Source of the DNA: 188UL27-1 sp038526275
GTDB lineage: Bacteria > Pseudomonadota > Alphaproteobacteria > Rhodobacterales > Rhodobacteraceae
NCBI GenBank assembly: GCA_038526275.1
Contig: JBCBGY010000188.1
Coordinates: 1-8,446 of the forward strand
Direction: 5' to 3'
Length of the DNA: 8,446 bases
The notes below the pieces were generated by a model that did not search any database, was not told the origin of the DNA, and saw only the letters and a list, made by a program, of their open reading frames with translations. The position numbers and the translations under genes are program-made. How positions within the stretch are numbered: the first letter of the stretch is position 1; every line of letters begins with the position of its first letter. Positions 1 through 6,167 of this stretch are shown here, piece by piece.

Positions 1-577
1 TGATCTCCCATGCGGTGACAATATTGGCGTAGGTCAATGTACGCCCGGCATTCTCGCCACGCCGGATCGCAACAGATGCTTCAGGCACAAAACGCACCAA
101 TTGAACGACCGTTTCTCCGATGCCGTTGGCGGGCGGAGCCGAAATCGTAACGGTTCCATCTACAAGTTTTGCCGTGAGTTTTACTTTCGCCGGCTGACTT
201 TTGTGCCAGTCAAGTGTCTCCATCACATCCATCGGATGGGCGCCAACGATATGATCAACGCCCCCGATCACCATTTGCGGCGTATAGATAGTGCGAGACC
301 CTGCAACGCGGGCATAGGCCTTTTGCCGGTCCGTATGCTCAGGACGTCCAAAAATATCCTTCCATCCAATATAGTCCCAGTAATCCACATGCAGCGACAA
401 GGCGATAACGTCGTCTCGCTTTGACAAGCGATGCAGCAGTTCGTCGGCGGGCGGGCAAGAGGAGCAACCTTGGGACGTGTAGAGTTCCACAACCACTCGC
501 CGGTCGTCCGCACTAAGTTGTGGCGCGATCAGGCACAGCAAAAGGCTCAGGGCCGGTGCAGCGAATAGGTTTTTCAT
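1..577 (-). CDS. DUF1223 family exported thioredoxin-fold protein (C-terminus cut by window edge)
   Basis: The frame reads from an ATG at 575-577 to the left edge without a stop, giving the first 192 residues; DUF1223 proteins are usually somewhat longer than this, so a short C-terminal part is missing. Residues 1-23 look like a signal peptide: MKN, a hydrophobic stretch rich in Leu and Ala, then a likely cut after LSA. The mature start carries the family's hallmark, YTSQGCSSCPPAD, with a CxxC pair at C38/C41. A Thr-Pro at 99-100 (IYTPQMVIGG) fits the cis-proline of a thioredoxin fold. A GGAG ribosome site lies about 8 bases before the start. The protein is probably periplasmic and may be a redox or disulfide protein, but the family has no settled function. 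It is divergent from acnA, an arrangement I remember from related genomes. The family call is firm; the biochemical role is not. Confidence 0.88.
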   Translation of the reverse strand, partial: MKNLFAAPALSLLLCLIAPQLSADDRRVVVELYTSQGCSSCPPADELLHRLSKRDDVIALSLHVDYWDYIGWKDIFGRPEHTDRQKAYARVAGSRTIYTPQMVIGGVDHIVGAHPMDVMETLDWHKSQPAKVKLTAKLVDGTVTISAPPANGIGETVVQLVRFVPEASVAIRRGENAGRTLTYANIVTAWEI

Positions 578-610
578 GGTCGATCTCCAAAGGCCCCGAT
601 TTTGTAATCC

Positions 611-642
611 CAATTGACAAATTGCACCAATCAACCAATCGA
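611..642 (+). promoter_or_regulatory. Possible acnA-side promoter with overlapping dyad
   Basis: CAATT-GACA-AATTG (611-624) is a perfect 5-bp inverted repeat that contains a consensus -35 hexamer, TTGACA, at 614-619. At 17-bp spacing the -10 position (637-642, AATCGA) is poor, so this is only a candidate. If used, it would leave a leader of about 150 bases before acnA, which would include the small ORF at 650-787. Confidence 0.25.
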
Positions 643-649
643 GAGAGCA

Positions 650-787
650 ATGTTACAGAAAATCGCTCGGACCATTCGCAACTGTGCACACGAGTATACC
701 GACATGCCCTTCCCCACCGTTCTTTGCTTGCGCAACGCGGTCGCCTACGTCACAGGACGAGCAGCTACTTTGATCGCGCGCATCTGA
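650..787 (+). CDS. Candidate 45-residue small ORF or leader peptide upstream of acnA
   Basis: An ATG at 650 opens a frame of 45 codons ending in TGA at 785-787, only 15 bases before the acnA ATG and in the same frame as acnA. The peptide starts MLQKIARTIRNC, is basic with alternating hydrophobic residues, and ends GRAATLIARI. A purine run (GAGAGAG, 641-647) precedes the start but sits unusually close to it, so the ribosome site is doubtful. I recognise no family. It could be a leader peptide, a small protein translated together with acnA, or a chance opening; chance is quite likely at this length. Confidence 0.2.
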   Translation: MLQKIARTIRNCAHEYTDMPFPTVLCLRNAVAYVTGRAATLIARI

Positions 788-802
788 CACAGGAGCCAAA
801 CT

Positions 803-3493
803 ATGCCCATTACAGTTGGACAAGATACCGCAAAAACCAGAAAGACCTTATCCGTCGGCGACCAATCCATCGCATATTATTCCATTGAGGCCGCGACCGC
901 CGCTGGCCTTGGCGATTTCTCCAAACTCCCGGCCGTTCTGAAGGTCGTGCTGGAGAATATGCTACGTTTCGAAGATGGAAAAACAGTTCACACCGACGAC
1001 ATCAAAGCCTTTGCGGAGTGGGCAGACAAGGCTGGTAAGAACCCTCGCGAAATTGCGTATCGCCCCGCCCGGGTGCTGATGCAGGATTTCACGGGCGTTC
1101 CGGCGGTGGTTGACCTAGCAGCAATGCGCGACGGGATCGTGGCACTGGGCGGTGATCCTGAAAAGATCAACCCGTTGAACCCTGTGGATCTGGTGATCGA
1201 CCACTCGGTTATGATCGACGAATTCGGTAATCCCCGCGCCTTCCAGATGAATGTTGACCGCGAATATGAGCGCAACATGGAGCGGTATACGTTCCTGAAA
1301 TGGGGCCAGTCCGCGTTCAACAATTTCCGCGTGGTGCCGCCAGGCACCGGGATCTGCCATCAGGTAAACCTGGAATATCTTGCCCAAACCGTCTGGACCG
1401 ATACGGACCAGTCCGGCGAAGACGTCGCCTATCCTGATACGCTGGTCGGCACCGACAGCCACACGACCATGGTCAATGGCGCTGCCGTTCTGGGCTGGGG
1501 TGTTGGCGGGATCGAAGCCGAAGCCGCAATGCTCGGTCAGCCGATCTCCATGCTGATCCCTGAGGTCATCGGATTCGAACTGACCGGCACGATGATGGAA
1601 GGCACGACCGGCACTGACCTTGTGTTGAAAGTGGTAGAGATGCTGCGCGCCAAAGGCGTGGTTGGCAAATTCGTCGAGTTCTACGGCGAAGGCCTTGATC
1701 GTCTGCCACTGGCGGACCGCGCGACCATCGGCAATATGGCCCCGGAATATGGCGCGACGTGCGGCTTCTTCCCAATCGACGACGAAACTCTCCGCTATCT
1801 GCGAACAACAGGCCGGGACGAGGCGCGCGTAGCTCTGGTCGAGACCTATGCCAAGGAAAACGGCTTCTGGCGCGGTGCCGACTATGCGCCGATCTACACT
1901 GACACGCTGCACCTGGATATGGGTACCATCGTTCCTGCGATTTCCGGCCCAAAACGCCCGCAAGATTATGTGCCGTTGGATCAAGGCCAGACCGCGTTCC
2001 GCAAAGAGATGGAAGAGACCTTCAAACGTCCGATGGGCAAGGAAATCCCCGTTAAGGGCGAAGATTACACAATGGAATCGGGCAAGGTCGTGATCGCTTC
2101 GATCACATCCTGCACCAACACGTCGAACCCCTATGTGATGATCGGTGCGGGCCTTGTAGCGCGCAAGGCTGCGGCCCTGGGCCTTGACCGCAAACCCTGG
2201 GTCAAGACCTCGCTCGCCCCGGGCTCCCAGGTGGTCAGCGCCTATCTCGAAGCGGCAGGCCTGCAGGAGGATCTCGACAAGATCGGATTCAACCTGGTCG
2301 GCTATGGCTGCACAACCTGCATCGGCAATTCCGGCCCGATCCAGGCGGAACTGAGCGAGGCCATTGCCGAAGGCGACCTGGTGGCCACCTCGGTCCTCTC
2401 GGGCAACCGCAACTTCGAAGGCCGGATCAGTCCGGATGTCCGCGCAAACTACCTGGCCTCACCGCCGCTCGTGGTGGCCTATGCGCTTGCAGGCACGCTC
2501 GACATCAATCTTGCGAGCGACCCGATCGGCCAGGACAAAGACGGCACCGACGTCTTTCTGAAAGACATCTGGCCAACCCAGGCCGAAATCGCCGAACTGG
2601 TCGAACAAACTGTGACCCGCGAAGCGTTCCAGACCAAGTACGCAGATGTCTTCAAAGGCGACGAAAAGTGGCGCAACGTCGAGACCACAGACAGCCAGGT
2701 GTACGATTGGCCAACAGCGTCAACCTACGTCCAAAACCCACCCTACTTCCAGGGCATGGGCATGGAACCGGGTGTGATCACCGATATCGAAGAGGCGAAG
2801 GTTCTGGCCATTCTGGGTGACATGATCACGACTGACCATATCTCTCCCGCAGGTTCGTTCAAAGATACAACTCCAGCCGGTAAGTATCTGACAGATCGCC
2901 AAGTTTCGCCGCGCGAATTCAACTCCTATGGGTCACGACGCGGCAACCACGAGATCATGATGCGTGGCACTTTCGCCAATATCCGGATCAAGAACGAGAT
3001 GCTCGACGGTGTCGAGGGCGGCTACACCAAAGGCCCCGACGGCGCCCAGACCTCGATCTACGATGCAGCCATGGCCTACAAGGATGCGGGCACACCATTG
3101 GTCATCTTCGGCGGCGAACAATATGGCGCAGGCTCCAGCCGCGACTGGGCCGCGAAAGGCACCTCGCTTCTGGGCGTCAAAGCGGTGATCGCCGAAAGCT
3201 TTGAACGCATCCACCGTTCGAACCTTGTTGGCATGGGCGTCATCCCGTTTGAGTTCACCGGCGGCGATACCCGCAAAAGCCTCGGGCTGACGGGGGAAGA
3301 AACCGTCTCGATCAAAGGGCTTGCAGGCGATCTCAAACCGCAAGCGATGGTGCCCTGCACAATCACAATGGCTGATGGTTCGGTGAAAGACATTACACTG
3401 AAATGCCGGATCGATACCGAGGTCGAGATTGAGTATGTCGAAAATGGTGGCGTGCTCCACTACGTCCTGCGCAACCTCGCGAAAGCCGCCTGA
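803..3493 (+). CDS. acnA: Aconitate hydratase A (aconitase, TCA cycle)
   Basis: This enzyme interconverts citrate and isocitrate through cis-aconitate, using a [4Fe-4S] cluster in the cytoplasm. The 896-residue product has the usual AcnA/IRP length and domain order. The three cluster cysteines are visible: C437 in SITSCTNTSNP, and C503 and C506 in GYGCTTCIGNSG. The GTDSHTTMVNG signature lies upstream of these. The C-terminal swivel domain carries GAGSSRDWAAKG (about residues 775-786), which includes substrate-binding residues. The start MPITVGQDTAKT has AGGAG at 791-795, eight bases before the ATG, and matches the usual N-terminus of alphaproteobacterial AcnA. It is AcnA rather than AcnB, because the swivel domain is C-terminal. 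The reading frame is intact. It stands alone on its strand: the DUF1223 gene diverges from it upstream and the VWA gene converges on it downstream. No Fe-responsive box was recognised upstream. Confidence 0.98.
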   Translation: MPITVGQDTAKTRKTLSVGDQSIAYYSIEAATAAGLGDFSKLPAVLKVVLENMLRFEDGKTVHTDDIKAFAEWADKAGKNPREIAYRPARVLMQDFTGVPAVVDLAAMRDGIVALGGDPEKINPLNPVDLVIDHSVMIDEFGNPRAFQMNVDREYERNMERYTFLKWGQSAFNNFRVVPPGTGICHQVNLEYLAQTVWTDTDQSGEDVAYPDTLVGTDSHTTMVNGAAVLGWGVGGIEAEAAMLGQPISMLIPEVIGFELTGTMMEGTTGTDLVLKVVEMLRAKGVVGKFVEFYGEGLDRLPLADRATIGNMAPEYGATCGFFPIDDETLRYLRTTGRDEARVALVETYAKENGFWRGADYAPIYTDTLHLDMGTIVPAISGPKRPQDYVPLDQGQTAFRKEMEETFKRPMGKEIPVKGEDYTMESGKVVIASITSCTNTSNPYVMIGAGLVARKAAALGLDRKPWVKTSLAPGSQVVSAYLEAAGLQEDLDKIGFNLVGYGCTTCIGNSGPIQAELSEAIAEGDLVATSVLSGNRNFEGRISPDVRANYLASPPLVVAYALAGTLDINLASDPIGQDKDGTDVFLKDIWPTQAEIAELVEQTVTREAFQTKYADVFKGDEKWRNVETTDSQVYDWPTASTYVQNPPYFQGMGMEPGVITDIEEAKVLAILGDMITTDHISPAGSFKDTTPAGKYLTDRQVSPREFNSYGSRRGNHEIMMRGTFANIRIKNEMLDGVEGGYTKGPDGAQTSIYDAAMAYKDAGTPLVIFGGEQYGAGSSRDWAAKGTSLLGVKAVIAESFERIHRSNLVGMGVIPFEFTGGDTRKSLGLTGEETVSIKGLAGDLKPQAMVPCTITMADGSVKDITLKCRIDTEVEIEYVENGGVLHYVLRNLAKAA

Positions 3494-3499
3494 ACCACA

Positions 3500-3517
3500 G
3501 GGAGCCCTCGCGCTCCC
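3500..3517 (+). terminator. Short hairpin just after acnA stop
   Basis: GGGAGC (3500-3505) and GCTCCC (3512-3517) form a perfect 6-bp stem with a 6-base loop, starting 7 bases after the acnA stop. No T-run follows, so it is not a classic intrinsic terminator. It may instead protect the 3' end, or act together with the long palindrome that starts a few bases further on. Confidence 0.35.
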
Positions 3518-3524
3518 CAGATCC

Positions 3525-3695
3525 AAGCTTTGCTTCGGAGCCGCCGTTGCCTGAAACTGTCGGGACAGGTGGCGACCCGGATGGCAATGGGAATTGCGGA
3601 GGGTCCGCCGCAGGTGGAAACCGCCATTCCCGTTGCGATCCGGGGCGCAGCCTGTCAGGTCAGTGTCAGGCAATGGCGGCTCCGAGCTTTTGCTT
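3525..3695. repeat. 171-bp imperfect palindrome between converging genes
   Basis: Base i faces base 7220-i from 3525/3695 inward to 3599/3621 without any insertion or deletion. By hand count, 58 of these 75 facing pairs are Watson-Crick, 5 are G-T and 12 mismatch. The strongest block is TCGGAGCCGCCGTTGCCTGA (3535-3554) against 3666-3685, where the only flaw is one G-T pair. The tip closes with a 6-pair stem, 3604-3609 with 3613-3618, around a GCA loop after a small asymmetric bulge. Either strand, if transcribed, gives one long hairpin. It fills most of the gap between acnA and the VWA gene. It could be a bidirectional transcription end, a MITE or REP-like element, or the relic of an inverted duplication. 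I cannot identify its family. Confidence 0.85.
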
Positions 3696-3730
3696 TGGTG
3701 AGCCCGCGCCTATAGAATCCAGAATAGCGT

Positions 3731-3746
3731 GCGCGCTTTTGCGCGC
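3731..3746. terminator. GCGCGC-TTTT-GCGCGC hairpin, possible terminator
   Basis: Two GCGCGC arms (3731-3736 and 3741-3746) flank a TTTT loop, about 30 bases after the VWA gene's stop on the minus strand. It has no clean T-run on the minus strand. On the plus strand it is followed by an A/T-rich stretch (TCAATTTAGCAATTTT). It may help to end transcription from either side; this is a structural candidate only. Confidence 0.4.
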
Positions 3747-3777
3747 TCAATTTAGCAATTTTCAGATCTTGGGTCGT

Positions 3778-5028
3778 TCAATGGCCAGCAAAACGCGCCG
3801 TGTCGCGCGGATCGACAGGTCGCGCCAAGGCGTCGGCCAATTCCTGAAGCGAGGCAATGGAATGACCGGCGCGGAAGCTGTCCACATGGGGCAGCATGGC
3901 CTGAATACCGCGAGCCTTGGGCGCGAAGCCTTCCCATCGCAACAGAGGATTGAGCCAGATCAGGCGGCGACAGGACAGATGCAACCGCTCCATCTCTGCC
4001 GCCAACCGGTCGGGATCATCTCTGTCGAGACCATCTGAGATCAACAGCACGACCGCCCCCTGCCCCAATACACGCCTGGACCAGTCACGATTGAACGCGC
4101 CAATGCAGGCGCCGATCCGCGTGCCACCTTCCCAATCCTGCGCTTCGGCACCTGCGGCCTGCAAAGCGGCGTCCACATCACGCTGGCGCAAATGGCGGGT
4201 GATGTTGGTCAGCCGCGTGCCGAACGTGAAGGCATGGACCTTGGCCCAACCCTGCCCTTTGGCATTGCTGACAGAATGCAGAAAGTGGAGAACCGTTCGC
4301 GAATAGTGCGACATTGATCCAGAGATGTCGCAAATTGCTACCAGATTGGGCCAACGTTCCCGCCGAGCTTTGCGGGCAAAGGCGGTGACTTCTCCACCTG
4401 TACGCATGGCCGCACGCATGGTTCGCGGCCAATCCGGGCGGTGCCCGTATCTATCTGCAATGGTCCGACGAGACTGGATCGGCGGAACAGGCAAGGTCAA
4501 TCGGGCGATGATCCGTCTGGCTTCGGCCATCTCATCGGCGCTCATCTGTTCGAAATCCAGATGCCGCAGCCGTTCCTCCGATGACATGGTGCGGGACGCA
4601 TCAATCTCGATTGCCGTTTCGTCGTCGGGTCGGTCAACAGGCGCCGGTAGATCATGCTGAGCGCCATCAAGAATTGCTTCCGCCGCCCGCTTTTCTGCCG
4701 CTTTTGCCGCGCGTTCTTCTGCCACGCCGCGCACGGCGGGGGTCAGCATGGAGATCATATGTTCCAGATATCGCGGGTCCCGCCAAAAGAGACGAAAAAC
4801 CTGAGCGAACGTTTCCCGTTGTTCCGGCCGTGAGACGAAGCAGGCGTGGAGCACCCAGTAAAAGTCGCGACGCTCGCTAAAACCGGCAGCCTCGACCGCA
4901 CGGATCGCATCAACCACACGCCCGGGGCCCACCGGGATTCCGGCTTTGCGCAGCGCGCGGGCAAACCAGACGACATTGTGGCTGAGCTTTCCGTCCTCCG
5001 GGATGTCGAGGGCATTGAACTCGGGCAT
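3778..5028 (-). CDS. VWA domain protein, CoxE-like
   Basis: The product has 416 residues when started at MPEFNALDIPEDGKL (ATG at 5026-5028, with GAAGG about 10 bases upstream). The frame stays open further upstream, to 5139, but that extension is low-complexity and would overlap the upstream gene. The N-terminal half (about residues 15-100) is a helical region typical of CoxE-like proteins. An Ala/Glu/Lys/Arg-rich helical linker lies near 103-120. The von Willebrand A domain begins near 228 with an intact metal-ion adhesion site: D234-x-S236-x-S238 in CDISGSMS, T303 in GGTRIG, and D332 in ISDGLDRDD. In the carboxydotroph CoxD/CoxE system such VWA proteins work with a MoxR ATPase to mature a metalloenzyme. 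The partner ATPase lies directly upstream on the same strand. The client enzyme is unknown. No signal peptide or membrane segment is seen, so it is probably cytoplasmic. Confidence 0.9.
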   Translation of the reverse strand: MPEFNALDIPEDGKLSHNVVWFARALRKAGIPVGPGRVVDAIRAVEAAGFSERRDFYWVLHACFVSRPEQRETFAQVFRLFWRDPRYLEHMISMLTPAVRGVAEERAAKAAEKRAAEAILDGAQHDLPAPVDRPDDETAIEIDASRTMSSEERLRHLDFEQMSADEMAEARRIIARLTLPVPPIQSRRTIADRYGHRPDWPRTMRAAMRTGGEVTAFARKARRERWPNLVAICDISGSMSHYSRTVLHFLHSVSNAKGQGWAKVHAFTFGTRLTNITRHLRQRDVDAALQAAGAEAQDWEGGTRIGACIGAFNRDWSRRVLGQGAVVLLISDGLDRDDPDRLAAEMERLHLSCRRLIWLNPLLRWEGFAPKARGIQAMLPHVDSFRAGHSIASLQELADALARPVDPRDTARFAGH

Positions 5029-5048
5029 TGTTAGTCGAACCTTCGCCG

Positions 5049-5080
5049 CCGGGGGTTTTCCACCCCCGGACCCCCGGAAA
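5049..5080 (-). promoter_or_regulatory. Alternative-pairing G/C hairpin inside the moxR-VWA transcript
   Basis: Read on the minus strand, the order is TTTCC, GGGGG, T, CCGGGGG, T, GGAAAA, CCCCCGG. Either CCGGGGG copy (5071-5077 or 5063-5069 in plus coordinates) can pair with CCCCCGG (5049-5055), and TTTCC can pair with GGAAA instead. The stem ends only a few bases before the GAAGG ribosome site of the VWA gene. I remember similar G-run/C-run hairpins preceded by an ATACTTTCC-like string in many Rhodobacteraceae intergenic regions, so it is probably a member of a dispersed family. It could be a partial terminator, an RNA stabiliser or a brake on translation. Confidence 0.6.
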
Positions 5081-5107
5081 GTATTTGCGCCAATAAGAAA
5101 AGCCGGA

Positions 5108-6022
5108 TCATTGGGCGGGGGTGAGTTGAGTGCGGACATCCTCCAGGATGCGTCGGGCTTCGGACCCTTGGATCTTTTGAATATCGTCTTGGTATTTCAG
5201 GATCGCGCCCAGCGTATCGGCGATGACATCGGGCGACAGGGTGATCACGTCGAGAGCGAGCAGGCATTTGGCCCAATCGATCGTTTCGGCGACGCCGGGC
5301 TTTTTGAATAGATCCTCGGTACGGAGTTTTTGGACGAAGGCAACGACTTCGCGGCTAAGGGTTTCGGCGGCCTCGGGGGCGCGGGCCTGCAGGATCTCAA
5401 TCTCTCGGTCGAAATCCGGATAGCCGACCCAGTGATATAGGCAGCGGCGTTTCAGGGCATCGTGGACTTCGCGGGTGCGGTTGGAGGTCAGGATCACGAT
5501 CGGTGGTTCCGGGGCAGCGACTGTTCCGAGTTCAGGAATTGTGACCTGGAAATCGCTGAGCGCTTCCAGAAGGAAGGCTTCAAATGGTTCGTCGGTACGG
5601 TCGATCTCGTCGATCAGCAAGACGGGTGGACCACTAGGTTGGGGCTGCATCGCCTGAAGCAGCGGGCGGGCGATCAGGTAGTCGTCGGAGAAGAGTTCCG
5701 CGCGCAGCGCTTTTCTATCTGCCCCGCCGGTGGCTTCGGCCGTTCGGATGGCGATCATCTGTTCGGCGAAGTTCCATTCATAGACCGCGCTGGCCGCATC
5801 GAGCCCTTCATAACATTGCAACCGGATCAGTTGACGGCCAAGCGCTGCGGCGATGGATTTTGCAATCTCGGTCTTGCCGGTTCCTGCTTCGCCTTCCAAA
5901 AAAAGGGGGCGGCCCAGCTTCAACGACAAGAACGCGACTGTGGCCAACGCCCGGTCGCACACATAGTCCTGCCCGGCCAGCATGGATTGAGTCGCTGAAA
6001 TGTCGCTGGGCAGGTCTGTCAT
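5108..6022 (-). CDS. MoxR-family AAA+ ATPase (CoxD-like)
   Basis: The 304-residue product is a single AAA+ module. Walker A is GEAGTGKT at 44-51, Walker B is VLLIDEID at 134-141, sensor 1 is N181 in ILTSNRTRE, and the basic KRRC at 191-194 fits the arginine-finger region. A helical lid follows to the C-terminus. The ATG at 6020-6022 is preceded by AGGGGA, six bases away. MoxR ATPases act as chaperone-like remodelling machines, nearly always with a VWA protein; CoxD, the closest named parallel, is needed for the Cu-S-Mo site of CO dehydrogenase. Here the VWA partner follows 79 bases downstream, so the two are probably co-transcribed. No Mo-hydroxylase or other evident client gene lies in the window. 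It diverges from gcdH. The family call is firm; the CoxD label is an inference from the pairing. Confidence 0.93.
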   Translation of the reverse strand: MTDLPSDISATQSMLAGQDYVCDRALATVAFLSLKLGRPLFLEGEAGTGKTEIAKSIAAALGRQLIRLQCYEGLDAASAVYEWNFAEQMIAIRTAEATGGADRKALRAELFSDDYLIARPLLQAMQPQPSGPPVLLIDEIDRTDEPFEAFLLEALSDFQVTIPELGTVAAPEPPIVILTSNRTREVHDALKRRCLYHWVGYPDFDREIEILQARAPEAAETLSREVVAFVQKLRTEDLFKKPGVAETIDWAKCLLALDVITLSPDVIADTLGAILKYQDDIQKIQGSEARRILEDVRTQLTPAQ

Positions 6023-6071
6023 GGCTTTCCCCTATTCATCGGGCCACCAAACCATGCGTTTTGGCAAATGC

Positions 6072-6095
6072 AAGGTCTGTCTGTTCACAGACCTT
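6072..6095. promoter_or_regulatory. Perfect 9-bp inverted repeat, candidate operator upstream of gcdH
   Basis: AAGGTCTGT (6072-6080) and ACAGACCTT (6087-6095) are exact reverse complements around a 6-base spacer (CTGTTC). The site lies in the gap between the divergent moxR and gcdH genes. It would sit about 56-79 bases upstream of the start expected from the promoter proposed at 6116-6144, which is a typical place for an activator. It could control either gene. The even-length symmetry does not match a strict LysR T-N11-A box, so the regulator family is open. Confidence 0.5.
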
Positions 6096-6115
6096 CGAGT
6101 CCACAGTCGGAATGA

Positions 6116-6144
6116 TTGCCCGAAGGCTCCGAACGAACTAGAAG
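6116..6144 (+). promoter_or_regulatory. Possible sigma-70 promoter for gcdH
   Basis: TTGCCC (6116-6121) and TAGAAG (6139-6144) are 17 bases apart, each matching 4 of 6 consensus bases. A start near 6151 would give a short leader carrying the AAGGAG ribosome site. A small inverted repeat, GAACT-AGA-AGTTC (6135-6147), overlaps the -10. The call is weak and rests on spacing and position. Confidence 0.3.
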
Positions 6145-6167
6145 TTCCTCTGAGTAAGGAGTGTGCC

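Noticed and set aside
1115..1984. Long minus-strand reading frame (289 codons) opposite acnA
   Set aside because: It lies wholly inside acnA, is an antisense mirror of a codon-biased G/C-rich gene, and shows no recognisable domain.
2933..3673. Minus-strand frame of 246 codons overlapping the acnA 3' end and the palindrome
   Set aside because: Most of it is antisense to acnA; the rest runs through the palindrome and has no recognisable domain or clear ribosome site.
3547..4038. Plus-strand frame of 163 codons across the palindrome and the VWA gene end
   Set aside because: It begins within the palindrome and continues as antisense of the VWA gene; the product is low in recognisable features.
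5029..5139. N-terminal extension of the VWA protein to an ATG at 5139
   Set aside because: It would overlap the moxR end and translate the G/C hairpin into a Gly/Pro-rich stretch; the ATG at 5028 has its own ribosome site and the family-like MPEFNALDIPEDGKL start.
6000..6167. N-terminal extension of GcdH by 56 residues
   Set aside because: It would overlap the start of the divergent moxR gene and cover the dyad region; AAGGAG six bases before the ATG at 6168 settles the start.
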